A DNA stretch of 37,798 nucleotides from an uncultured Rhizobiaceae group bacterium (GTDB lineage: Bacteria > Pseudomonadota > Alphaproteobacteria > Rhizobiales > Rhizobiaceae). The translations under genes were made by a program, and so were the position numbers. The notes under the pieces were generated by a model. It was not told the DNA's origin. It was given only the letters and a program-made list of their open reading frames with translations, and made no database searches. The stretch is taken from positions 1-37,798 of the forward strand of contig CALGMR010000022.1 of the NCBI GenBank assembly GCA_937958815.1, in the 5' to 3' direction. Below, piece by piece: positions 15,887 to 24,059 of the stretch (position 1 is the first letter of the stretch; each line of letters starts with the position of its first letter).

Positions 15887-16964
15887 AAGTTGGATTTAAG
15901 CGCCCAAAGCCTTTTGGGGAAGATATATTTTGCTTTGGGCGAAAAGCTCTCCAATGAGCGGTAATTGCTGCAAGCAAGACCACACCGCCAAACTGATGGG
16001 CGAGCGCCCAAGACATCGGCACTTGCAGAACCAGCGTAATGATACCGATCAACGCTTGCGCTGTGATGAGGCAGAACACAGCAACGGCTCTGCGAGAATG
16101 TGTGGTGCCGCCTGCATTACGCAAGACAGACATCATGTGGGCAAAGGTTGCTGCCCAAAGTACATATGCTGAAATGCGATGCATAAATTGCACCATTTTT
16201 GCGTTGTCGGTGAGGTTCAACCAAGCGGGATCGATGACAAACAGCCCTTGAGGAACAAAGGCTCCTTCCATCATGGGCCAGGTGTTGTAAGCCATGCCTG
16301 CATCCAAGCCCGCTACAAGACCACCTATGAAAATTTGTACGAGCAGCAGCAAAAGAAGACCTGCGCTTTGCCACGCAAACTCTGGGCGCCCTTCTTCCGT
16401 GTGGTTTGCCAATGAACGCGCAAGCCAGATTGTGGCGACAAAGATAATGCAGGCCATTGTGAGGTGGATTGCTAGACGCAATTGGCTCACGTCCACACGT
16501 TCGGTCAAACCAGACTTGACCATCCACCAGCCAACAAAGCCTTGAAAGCCGCCCAGAACCACCATTCCAACGAGCGGCCACTTGATCCATTGCGGCAGTT
16601 TTCCGGCAACCCAGAATAGGATCAGTGGGACGACTGCAATTATACCGATGATGCGTCCCAGAAATCGATGCCCCCACTCCCACCAGAATATGACCTTGAA
16701 AGCGTCCATAGACATGCCCTTGTTGATGGTCTGGTATTCAGTGGTTGTGCGATATTTATCGAACTCAATGGCCCAATCTGCAGGGTTCAAAGGCGGGATC
16801 ATGCCTGAGACAGGCGCCCATTCGGTGATGGACAGCCCGGAATCCGTCAGCCGCGTTGCACCGCCCACGAGAACCATGACAGCAACAAAAACGGCTATGG
16901 TGTAAAGCCACCACCGCACCAAGGCGTGTGGATCGTCATTGGGGAATTCTTGTATGTTGCTCAT
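15879..16964 (-). CDS. ctaA: Heme A synthase (COX15/CtaA type 2)
   Basis: A 361-residue inner-membrane enzyme that oxidises the C8 methyl group of heme O to make heme A for aa3-type cytochrome c oxidase. About eight spans are seen, starting VRWWLYTIAVFVAVMVLVGGATRLTDSGLSITEW, the latter part being the family signature. WGHRFLGR, LAIHLTMAC, FMHRISAYVLW and LAHQFGGVV carry the conserved heme-ligand histidines of the two four-helix bundles. The type-2 layout without the extra cysteine pair matches Proteobacteria. It is first of an apparent ctaA-recJ-hyi unit and divergent from the DUF2842 gene. Confidence 0.95.
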   Translation of the reverse strand: MSNIQEFPNDDPHALVRWWLYTIAVFVAVMVLVGGATRLTDSGLSITEWAPVSGMIPPLNPADWAIEFDKYRTTTEYQTINKGMSMDAFKVIFWWEWGHRFLGRIIGIIAVVPLILFWVAGKLPQWIKWPLVGMVVLGGFQGFVGWWMVKSGLTERVDVSQLRLAIHLTMACIIFVATIWLARSLANHTEEGRPEFAWQSAGLLLLLLVQIFIGGLVAGLDAGMAYNTWPMMEGAFVPQGLFVIDPAWLNLTDNAKMVQFMHRISAYVLWAATFAHMMSVLRNAGGTTHSRRAVAVFCLITAQALIGIITLVLQVPMSWALAHQFGGVVLLAAITAHWRAFRPKQNISSPKGFGRLNPTYG

Positions 16965-17141
16965 GGGTGTCCAAAGCAGAGTTGTTTTTTGCGGTTTTGA
17001 TACCGCGCATCAAGAATGTAAACCCGCAAAGCGGTCGTTTGTCGCGACACGCCGTCGCGTTGCACACCATTGTGCTATTTTCCGGCTGGAAACAAAAACA
17101 CAATCAGTCTACATCAGGCTGCAATTGATAAGGTTTTTGAT

Positions 17142-17378
17142 ATGCGCACCACACTTCCCATTCGGGTCAAAAAACTCATTGGCACGTTTTTCATTGTGCT
17201 TTTGGTCATTGTTTATGCGTTGGTTGCAGTTGCGATTGCCACCGCGACATTGGCCAATGCGCCTTGGTATGCGCATCTGCTCTATTTCATGTTCAGTGGC
17301 GTTTTGTGGGTTTTGCCGGCGATGGGCATCATAAAATGGATGTCGACGGACAATTCTGTTCCATCAACTGACGTTTAG
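17142..17378 (+). CDS. DUF2842 family small membrane protein
   Basis: A 78-residue protein with two membrane spans: LIGTFFIVLLVIVYALVAVAIA and HLLYFMFSGVLWVLPAMGIIKWM, joined by ATLANAPWY. This matches DUF2842, a family widespread in alphaproteobacteria and often found near ctaA. The function is unknown. ATG 17142 has AAGG about 8 nt upstream; the longer frame from 17070 is not needed. The end overlaps the 3' end of the opposing deacetylase gene by 15 bp. Confidence 0.85.
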   Translation: MRTTLPIRVKKLIGTFFIVLLVIVYALVAVAIATATLANAPWYAHLLYFMFSGVLWVLPAMGIIKWMSTDNSVPSTDV

Positions 17379-18422
17379 CTTCCGATTACGTCCGATCAAA
17401 CGGGTGGGCAAGCCTGACGTCAGCGCAGAAAAATATCGCCCTTTTTGGTACAATCCATTGATGGAAACGCGCGGCAATGCAGTGAGATGTTCGGAGTGTT
17501 CCGGAAATATCAATCCGGGTCGCGTGGTTACACCGGTCTCAAAACCCGCATTGCGCACCAATTCAAACTCTCTTGGCCCCGCAGCTGACCTGTATCCATA
17601 GGGATATGCAAAATGTTTGGGGCGTGTCCCCAGATGCTGATGCAACAAAGTTGTTCCGTCTTCAATTTCTTTGGCAGCCTTTTCTTCATCCAATCGCGCA
17701 AGCGCGTGATGGTCGATTGAATGCGCTCCAATGGTGCAAAGCGGATCGTCCTTCAAGGCTTTGATCTCATTCCACGCCATCATTTCATTATTCATGCGCT
17801 CAATGAGTTGTTCATAAGATTTGGAACAAAGACTGCGCAAAGCTTTTGCCTGTTCCAATTCGCCAATCTGACTGGTGAAGATATCCACCAGTTGATCGTA
17901 TGCGTTGTATTTTTCTGCAATTGTATTGCAGGCAAAAGTCTTGCTTCTTCCCGACGTCTTTAACGTCAGTTCGTTGTTGTTGCCGATGGCAAGTTCCAAC
18001 CCTTCCCACCAATTACATACCGTACGATCCACGAAACCTGTCGCAAAATACACAACATAGGGCACTGCGTATTTGCGCATAATTGGAGCTGCAATTTCAG
18101 ACGTGTTGCGATACCCATCGTCAAAGGTGAATGCCGCAAAACGGCTGGACCTATCCCCTGATAGAATGCGCTTACGGGCCTCATCAATAGACACGAGCGC
18201 ATATTCGCGCTTTCGCAGGAACTTAATTGTTTCTTCCAAAAACTCTGGCGTTACCGACAAATGTGCGTTTGGGGCAAATTCTGCATCCTGTTCAGATCGA
18301 ACATGATGCAACGTCAGGATCATTCCCAACTCTCCACCAACCTGCTGATACAGTTTTCCAAGCCCAGAATAATTGATCCCGGAGAGAACTTTTTGTGTCA
18401 GCCATGTATTTTGTTGCGGCAT
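17364..18422 (-). CDS. Polysaccharide deacetylase family protein
   Basis: A 352-residue protein with a NodB-type deacetylase domain (carbohydrate esterase family 4). The catalytic motif 1 is FAAFTFDDGYRN (DDGY about 101-104) and metal motif 2 is IGAHSIDHHAL, a classic HSxDH. HFAYPYGYRS is motif 3 with the arginine-side loop. It lacks a signal peptide, so it probably works in the cytoplasm or at the membrane surface. It likely removes acetyl groups from N-acetylated sugars of the polysaccharide made by the neighbouring locus. An acetyltransferase gene starts divergently 109 bp away, which fits opposing modification steps. The substrate is unknown. Confidence 0.87.
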   Translation of the reverse strand: MPQQNTWLTQKVLSGINYSGLGKLYQQVGGELGMILTLHHVRSEQDAEFAPNAHLSVTPEFLEETIKFLRKREYALVSIDEARKRILSGDRSSRFAAFTFDDGYRNTSEIAAPIMRKYAVPYVVYFATGFVDRTVCNWWEGLELAIGNNNELTLKTSGRSKTFACNTIAEKYNAYDQLVDIFTSQIGELEQAKALRSLCSKSYEQLIERMNNEMMAWNEIKALKDDPLCTIGAHSIDHHALARLDEEKAAKEIEDGTTLLHQHLGTRPKHFAYPYGYRSAAGPREFELVRNAGFETGVTTRPGLIFPEHSEHLTALPRVSINGLYQKGRYFSALTSGLPTRLIGRNRKLNVS

Positions 18423-18530
18423 TGGTGCTCACATTAGGGGCGATTAGAAATAAAATGCATAAAACTTGTTTAGATTTAAATGATAACCAAAACATTGAAC
18501 AAACGTTACTAATGCATCGCTGCAGGTGAG

Positions 18531-19727
18531 ATGAACTCGGAAAACATACCATTTACGTTCCAAGGAGAACTTGCCAGTCAGGGGTTTGGTTCTCTCGACG
18601 TGCGCATATCATCAGATTTTGAAGCTTTGCGTGACGCGTGGTTGGCTTTGGAGGTTGATGGCGTTTTCTCATTGTATCAACGCTTCAATTGGATGAAGTC
18701 TTGGTACGAAAAAGTGGGGAAACCTGCGCGTGTTGTCCCTCGCCTCATCGAAATTTCTCTTCGTGGCCAACCAATTTGTATTTTGCCAATGGGGCTGCGC
18801 AGTCGCGGGCCATTTAGAATTCTCTCATGGTTGGGCGACACCCACACAAATTTTCACATGGGCCTGTATTCTCGTGAGTTCTTAAAGGGCGCAAAGCCAG
18901 ACGACATTCGATCTTTGATAGATTATATCACGTCAAAAGTTGATGGACTCGACGTTTTGGAGCTGTGTTGCCAACCCGTGGTTTGGCAAGGGCATTCAAA
19001 CCCGTTCACCTTTCTGCCGTGGCAAGAAGCACACAATCATGCATTCGCCCTGGAATTAAATTCAGATTTCAATGCGGTTCTGGATCGCAAAAACGGCCCT
19101 CGAAAGCGTAAGAAACATCGCTGGCAAAAGAACAAGCTGAAAGATGTCGGTGGTGCCAAGCTCTTGATTGCTGAAACCGTTGAAGATGTGGACCGCATAC
19201 TCGACACATCTATGAAGCAAATGAGCCGTCGATTTGATCGCTCCGGCATTTGGAACCGGTTTGAAGACATTGGTGTTGGCGATTTCTTTCGCGATCTGGC
19301 CATTGCAGAACTGGGTAAAGAAACGCCTGCTTTGAAGCTCTACGGTTTGGAAATTGATGGCGAGTTGCAAGCAACATTTTCTGGCGGTGTTTCGCAAAAA
19401 CACTTTTCCGGTTGCTTTATTTCATTGACCGATGGCCCCTATTCAAAAATTTCACCTGGTGAGTTGATGATTTACCTGGTGATCGAAGACTGCGTGAAGC
19501 AAGGGTTGGAAGTCTTTGATCTCGGACGCGGTGAAGAACGTTATAAAACGTCTTGGTGCGATATGACCGTTCCAATGTTTGACACGGCAATTGCCCTATC
19601 TAAACGGGGTATACTTTTTGCTTCTTATGAGCGCACAAAAGCAACGACAAAACGTTTGGTTCGCAACAATAAAACATTGTGGAATTTCGCGAAGAAAGTT
19701 CGCGCCCGCGTGTACGGGCGCGTCTGA
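18531..19727 (+). CDS. CelD/BcsL (GNAT/FemAB-like) acetyltransferase
   Basis: A 398-residue protein of the CelD/BcsL acetyltransferase type, seen in exopolysaccharide and cellulose clusters. The N-terminus (EALRDAWLALEVDGVFSLYQRFNWMKSWYEK) and ICILPMGLRSRGPFRILSWLGD are typical. The C-terminal GNAT-like domain includes LKLYGLEIDGELQATFSGGVSQKHFSGCFIS, and YSKISPGELMIYLVIEDCVKQGLEVFDLGRGEERYKTSW. A likely role is transfer of an acyl group to a sugar or lipid precursor. AGGTGAG directly precedes the ATG. The last eight codons are built into a GC hairpin that can end transcription. It converges on exoP with a 22-bp gap. Confidence 0.8.
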   Translation: MNSENIPFTFQGELASQGFGSLDVRISSDFEALRDAWLALEVDGVFSLYQRFNWMKSWYEKVGKPARVVPRLIEISLRGQPICILPMGLRSRGPFRILSWLGDTHTNFHMGLYSREFLKGAKPDDIRSLIDYITSKVDGLDVLELCCQPVVWQGHSNPFTFLPWQEAHNHAFALELNSDFNAVLDRKNGPRKRKKHRWQKNKLKDVGGAKLLIAETVEDVDRILDTSMKQMSRRFDRSGIWNRFEDIGVGDFFRDLAIAELGKETPALKLYGLEIDGELQATFSGGVSQKHFSGCFISLTDGPYSKISPGELMIYLVIEDCVKQGLEVFDLGRGEERYKTSWCDMTVPMFDTAIALSKRGILFASYERTKATTKRLVRNNKTLWNFAKKVRARVYGRV

Positions 19728-19734
19728 TTTTAAT
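19701..19734. terminator. GC-rich hairpin inside the last codons of the acetyltransferase gene
   Basis: Arms CGCGCCCG (19701-19708) and CGGGCGCG (19715-19722) form a perfect 8-bp stem with a 6-nt loop. TCTGATTTT follows on the plus strand. It lies between two convergent genes and overlaps codons for RARVYGRV. Confidence 0.6.
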
Positions 19735-19749
19735 GTCTAAACGATCAAA

Positions 19750-21882
19750 TTAGGCAGCTGTTAGGCCTGCCATTTCGAGTTCTTCAAAAGACAAATCAAC
19801 AACCAATGGCTGTTTCATGCCAGCATGAACCAACATGTTGCTGGTCATTGAGATTTCGCTTGGATCAGCATCCATACTGTTGATGATATGAATTGTAGAC
19901 GCATCAGAAATACGTGTCAGTCCGCTGACATCAGCAGCGCCACAATCAACAATCAAATACTGATAGGTGGATTGCAGGGCATCAATGATTGTGGACAAAT
20001 GTTCAGCACCACCGGTTGCAAGATGGGTGTCTGCAACACCTGACGGCATCACATGAGCGGCTGACAAACGGTCACTGTGAATGGCTTCACCGAAACCGGA
20101 TTGACCTGCCATCACATCTTTGAGCCCAGAAAATTCATCAGAACCCAACATGATTTTCGACGCACTGCCTGAACCAGTCATGTCGAGAACGATCACTGTA
20201 CCGCCATGAGAGGCTAAATGACGTGCGAATGTGACCGTACAATATGATCCCACATCCCCTTCAGGAGAAACCATAGCTATGCGGCCATGTCCCAGCATAT
20301 TGATAGACTTTGCCGTCAATGCGGCTTTGCTCAAGGCCTTCGACTTCACGGGCACTGGACGACCGAGCTCTTCGAGCGTCGGCGCTACTGACGGTGCATC
20401 GACCTGTGAAGCGCTCGCACTTTGGGTTTCTCCACCTTCCATCACAGGCTCGTTGGCACGCATGGATTCGTAACGATCGGCATGTTCGCGGCGCGCAGCA
20501 CCGCTGGACAAAACAGCCCCAGCCAGGGTGAACATAGACCCCAAAAGCAATGTGCCGAAAAATGCGCCTATGATTGTTGGCAACTTCTTCGGGAAGTAAG
20601 GCTTAGACTGCACTTGAGCACGGGCAAAAATGAAGGCATCTGCCGGTAAAAACTCACGGCTTTGGCGCGACTTCGCTTCTTGGAACTGGATCAAATAGTT
20701 TTGCAGTTGCGCGCGTTTGGCTTCTGCTTCGCGTTCCAAAGAACGCAGCTCAACTTGTGCCTTCCCAACGCGGCCGCTTTCAGACTTCAACTGATTGCGG
20801 CGTTGAATAAGATCAGCTTCGCGATCACGCGCAACCTGTGCTTCTTGTTGAAGGCTGTTTTGAACTTTTTCAGCTTCGCGGTTGATCTGACTGTTCAGCG
20901 TAGAAATCTGCGAACGAAGACTTTGAATCCGTGGATGACCCGACAACAGCGTTGTAGACAATTCAGCCAGCTGACCATTCAACGTTACCTGACGTTCTCG
21001 CAGACGCTGTATAAGTGGTGATTGCAAAACACTTGCAGCCGATTCCAAAGAGCCGGAACGCAAAGCACGGCTTACAGATGCTGCATTTGCTTCCGCGCGC
21101 GACAGTTGCGAACGAACGCGACCAAGTTCTGTTGCGAGTTCTGAAAGCTCTTGCGTGGCAAGTGTTGTGTTGTCGCGGCCTTGTAAAATGTCTGAATTCT
21201 CACGGAATGCTGCAGCTGCAGCTTCTGCCTCGCGCACACTCTCTTTCAGCTTGTCCAGTTCTGGCGCCAACTTGGCCAACTCTTCTGGCCCTGCCCCGCG
21301 CTTCAATTTTTCCTGCGTTGCCAAATACTCATCAGCAATGCGGTTTGGAATTTCAGCGGCAAGTTTCGGGTCCTTTGACCAAAACTGCACAACAATAACA
21401 CGTGCGCGCTCCGCCTGATGAACCTTCAACTTATCATAATACGCTTCCAGCACGCGGTCTTCAGCCGTGACCGCGGAGCTTGTATCAGACAGGCCCACCG
21501 CAGACAGCAGTCGACCGACAACAGACTTCTTCAAAGCGGAGTTGAACTCAGGATTGTCGACAAGATTGAGATCCGAGATAACTTTTCGCGCGATTGTGCG
21601 CGACTGAAGCAATTGCACTTGGCTGGCGATGCCAGAATCATCAAGTGTGTTTTGCGCAGCCTGATTGGAGTTGTTAGGATTGCCCAAGGGGGATTCTGTT
21701 GTGCGGATAAGAATACGCGCTTCAGATTTGTAGCGCGGAGAAACAACTTGCAGCACCACAAACGCCAAAAGCGCCGCAATCAGCGCAGCCAACAACAGTT
21801 TTATCTTGTGGCGCCATATGCTGGCGAAAATGCCACCAAGGTCAATATCCACATCTCGGCTCAATTCATGATCCCCGGCCAT
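19750..21882 (-). CDS. ExoP/Wzc-like polysaccharide co-polymerase with degenerate ATPase domain
   Basis: A 710-residue inner-membrane protein. It has a Wzz-type N-terminus (about 12-90) with TM1 KLLLAALIAALLAFVVLQVV, a long periplasmic coiled coil (about 190-400) and the proline-rich VQSKPYFPKKLP before TM2 (about 430-455). A cytoplasmic Rossmann-like domain fills the last 180 residues. In ExoP/Wzc this is a tyrosine autokinase, but here the expected Walker A (GEGKS-like) reads VSPEGDVGSYCTV, without Lys-Ser/Thr, and Walker A' is VIVLDMTGSGSAS. The C-terminus lacks a tyrosine cluster (EELEMAGLTAA). The protein probably controls chain length and export but is unlikely to bind ATP. ATG 21882 has GGAAG upstream; a GTG at 21900 is possible. 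Divergent from the export lipoprotein. Confidence 0.88.
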   Translation of the reverse strand: MAGDHELSRDVDIDLGGIFASIWRHKIKLLLAALIAALLAFVVLQVVSPRYKSEARILIRTTESPLGNPNNSNQAAQNTLDDSGIASQVQLLQSRTIARKVISDLNLVDNPEFNSALKKSVVGRLLSAVGLSDTSSAVTAEDRVLEAYYDKLKVHQAERARVIVVQFWSKDPKLAAEIPNRIADEYLATQEKLKRGAGPEELAKLAPELDKLKESVREAEAAAAAFRENSDILQGRDNTTLATQELSELATELGRVRSQLSRAEANAASVSRALRSGSLESAASVLQSPLIQRLRERQVTLNGQLAELSTTLLSGHPRIQSLRSQISTLNSQINREAEKVQNSLQQEAQVARDREADLIQRRNQLKSESGRVGKAQVELRSLEREAEAKRAQLQNYLIQFQEAKSRQSREFLPADAFIFARAQVQSKPYFPKKLPTIIGAFFGTLLLGSMFTLAGAVLSSGAARREHADRYESMRANEPVMEGGETQSASASQVDAPSVAPTLEELGRPVPVKSKALSKAALTAKSINMLGHGRIAMVSPEGDVGSYCTVTFARHLASHGGTVIVLDMTGSGSASKIMLGSDEFSGLKDVMAGQSGFGEAIHSDRLSAAHVMPSGVADTHLATGGAEHLSTIIDALQSTYQYLIVDCGAADVSGLTRISDASTIHIINSMDADPSEISMTSNMLVHAGMKQPLVVDLSFEELEMAGLTAA

Positions 21883-22018
21883 CGGTACACTTCCACTCAC
21901 TCATAAGGACGCATAGTTTCCGCGATATTCTATGTTTATGGTAACCAAGCCGTTAACTTTCGCGTCAATCGCAGCACTTTCTTAACGAATGACATCGGAA
22001 CCCCGAACCTTTTCCAAG

Positions 22019-22035
22019 TTTACGCTGAATTAACC
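22019..22035 (+). promoter_or_regulatory. Near-consensus CtrA-type box upstream of the export operon
   Basis: TTTA-N7-TTAACC differs from TTAA-N7-TTAACC by one base. It lies about 96 bp before the wza-like start, facing it. Weaker than the pair at 5705-5769. Confidence 0.3.
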
Positions 22036-22058
22036 ATAATCCTGTTTGATCTGGTCCA

Positions 22059-22075
22059 GCGTGAAAACATCACGC
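22059..22075. promoter_or_regulatory. Inverted repeat in the exoP/wza-like divergent region
   Basis: GCGTG and CACGC arms flank AAAACAT. It is one of two dyads just upstream of the export lipoprotein gene and may be an operator. Confidence 0.3.
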
Positions 22076-22087
22076 AACATTTTGTAA

Positions 22088-22109
22088 CGCACAGTCGGTT
22101 GATTGTGCG
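22088..22109 (+). promoter_or_regulatory. 22-bp dyad/hairpin just before the export lipoprotein gene
   Basis: CGCACA (22088-22093) and TGTGCG (22104-22109) are perfect arms, with TC/GA further in. As RNA it folds into a 9-bp stem (one G-U) with a GGUU loop, ending 21 nt before the ATG. It may act as an operator or a leader hairpin. Confidence 0.4.
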
Positions 22110-22130
22110 CAGTTGAGTCAGGGTATTCTT

Positions 22131-22706
22131 ATGAACAGGCGCGCGTTTTTCGTCTCTTGCGTAGCATCCACTATTTCTGCGGCAGTTTTGTCGGGGTGCG
22201 CTTCGCATTACACCCCTGCCCCAGCAACATTTCATGACATTCTGCAAAAACCATATCGGTTGGATGCAGGCGACCGGATGCGTGTGACCGTTTTTGAACA
22301 AGATGAACTCACCAACACTTATACGGTCGATAAAGCGGGCTACATTGCCTTCCCGCTCGTTGGTTCCGTTGCTGCGCGCGGCCGCACGATAAAAGAGATT
22401 GAAGGCGACATTGCATCGAAACTGTCTGAAGGCTTCATTCGCAGTCCCGACGTTTCTGTAGAAGTCGATCGCTATCGGCCAATTTTCGTGATGGGCGAAG
22501 TGGGAACATCTGGCCAGTACACCTATGTGCCGGGCATGACTGTTCAGAACGCCATTGCCGTGGCCGGTGGTTTCTCACCGCGCGCGTATCAAACAGATGT
22601 GGACATCACGCGCCAGATCAACGGCAAAGTTTTGACAGGTCGCGTTCCGATTACGGATCCTTTGATGCCAAGCGACACAATTTTCGTGCGCGAACGGTTG
22701 TTCTAA
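22131..22706 (+). CDS. Polysaccharide export outer-membrane lipoprotein (Wza/ExoF-like)
   Basis: A 191-residue lipoprotein with a signal ending in the lipobox LSGC. The Poly_export domain follows (YRLDAGDRMRVTVFEQDELTNTYTVDKAGYIAFPLVGSVAARGRTIKEIEGDIASKL...), then a SLBB-type domain (RPIFVMGEVGTSGQYTYVPGMTVQNAIAVAGGF). It is much shorter than E. coli Wza and has no amphipathic C-terminal barrel helix, as is common for the compact alphaproteobacterial form. It would work with the ExoP-like protein as the export channel component. ATG 22131 is preceded by AGGG. It is first of a unit; the glycosyltransferase starts 3 bp after its stop. Confidence 0.9.
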   Translation: MNRRAFFVSCVASTISAAVLSGCASHYTPAPATFHDILQKPYRLDAGDRMRVTVFEQDELTNTYTVDKAGYIAFPLVGSVAARGRTIKEIEGDIASKLSEGFIRSPDVSVEVDRYRPIFVMGEVGTSGQYTYVPGMTVQNAIAVAGGFSPRAYQTDVDITRQINGKVLTGRVPITDPLMPSDTIFVRERLF

Positions 22707-22709
22707 ATC

Positions 22710-23903
22710 ATGCCTGAGCGTGAACACACGCCGATGACCAAAGAGCCAGACCCCACACCAATGCCCAAGTTGCGCATTTTGCACTGCTTTCGATCTCCTG
22801 TCGGTGGTATATTCCGCCATGTGCGCGACCTCATCAATGAGCAAGTAAAAGCCGGCCATGAGGTTGGCATCATTTGCGACAACAACACGGGCGGTGAATT
22901 TGAAAACACGATGTTTGAAGACATGCGACCAAAGCTTTCTTTGGGATTGCATCGCATAGCCATGGACCGTTCCATTGGACCGCGAGACATTTACGTGGTC
23001 TGGAAACTGTATCGTGAAATCAAAGCCTTGAACGTTGATGTGCTGCATTCGCATGGCTCCAAAGGCGGCGCATATGCGCGCATTATTGGCTCGTTTTTGC
23101 GCATTCGCTCGAAGCGACCAATTCGTCTTTATTGCCCCCATGGTGGTTCTGTTCACTACGACTCTGGCAGCCTCGGTGGGAAACTCTTCTTCGCATTAGA
23201 ACGTTTGATGGAACGCTTCACTGATCGATTGATTTTTGTCAGCAACTACGAACGTGACGGCTTTTACTCCAAAGTGGGTTCGGCGCATTGTCCCGATTCA
23301 CTTGTCTACAATGGCGTCACAGAACCCGAATTTGAGGCTGTTGAAACACATCAAGATGCAAGCGATTTTCTCTATATCGGCATGATGCGCAACCTGAAGG
23401 GAGTTGATGTTTTTCTGGACGCCCTCCCCATCGTCGCCGAAAAAGCGGGACGGAAAATTTCTGCTCAACTCGTTGGCGATGGCCCAGATTTGGCCGCATA
23501 CAAAGAACGTTCAAAAAGCTTGGGCGATCAAATTTCAGTTCAGTTTCATGACCCTATGCCTGCACGGGAAGCATTTGGTCTGGGCAAAACGCTTGTTGTT
23601 CCATCCCGCGCTGAAAGTATGCCCTATATTGTGCTTGAAGCTTTGGCGGCCAAACGCGATCTAATCGCGACAAATGTCGGCGGCATTCCCGAAATTTTTG
23701 GCCCATATTCCAGCGCATTGGTTCCGCCAGACGATGCAGACGCTCTTGCCGCTGCCATGTTGGGTCATTTGAACAATTCTCGTGTGAGTGTAGACCGCGA
23801 ACAATTCTCAACGAGAATCCATGAAATGTTCAGCTCAGCGGCAATGGCTGAAAGCGTTATGGAAGCTTATCGACTGACATTGAACGAGAACAATGCGTCC
23901 TAA
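22710..23903 (+). CDS. Glycosyltransferase family 4 (GT-B)
   Basis: A 397-residue cytoplasmic GT-B enzyme. The N-terminal half opens KLRILHCFRSPVGGIFRHVRDLINEQ with the glycine-rich acceptor-side loop, and contains VLHSHGSKGGAYARIIG and YCPHGGSVHYDSGS. The C-terminal nucleotide-sugar domain has FLYIGMMRNLKGVDVFLDAL, VQFHDPMPAREAF and the EX7E pair E302/E310 in AESMPYIVLEALA. The fold transfers a sugar with retention, here probably onto a lipid-linked polysaccharide repeat. Translation is probably coupled to the export lipoprotein, 3 bp upstream. Donor and acceptor are unknown. Confidence 0.9.
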   Translation: MPEREHTPMTKEPDPTPMPKLRILHCFRSPVGGIFRHVRDLINEQVKAGHEVGIICDNNTGGEFENTMFEDMRPKLSLGLHRIAMDRSIGPRDIYVVWKLYREIKALNVDVLHSHGSKGGAYARIIGSFLRIRSKRPIRLYCPHGGSVHYDSGSLGGKLFFALERLMERFTDRLIFVSNYERDGFYSKVGSAHCPDSLVYNGVTEPEFEAVETHQDASDFLYIGMMRNLKGVDVFLDALPIVAEKAGRKISAQLVGDGPDLAAYKERSKSLGDQISVQFHDPMPAREAFGLGKTLVVPSRAESMPYIVLEALAAKRDLIATNVGGIPEIFGPYSSALVPPDDADALAAAMLGHLNNSRVSVDREQFSTRIHEMFSSAAMAESVMEAYRLTLNENNAS

Positions 23904-24059
23904 ATCCCCATCGGCAGGCCGCTAACTTTTTAGAAACCGTCAATCCACTCAAGATCGCTATTTTTTATAGAAAACAAGAGCCTATAAAGGGTTTCTTAGC
24001 GTGTCTTACGTAACGTTCATTTCAACAAACACAATCATTTTTGATATGCGGTGCCCGCT

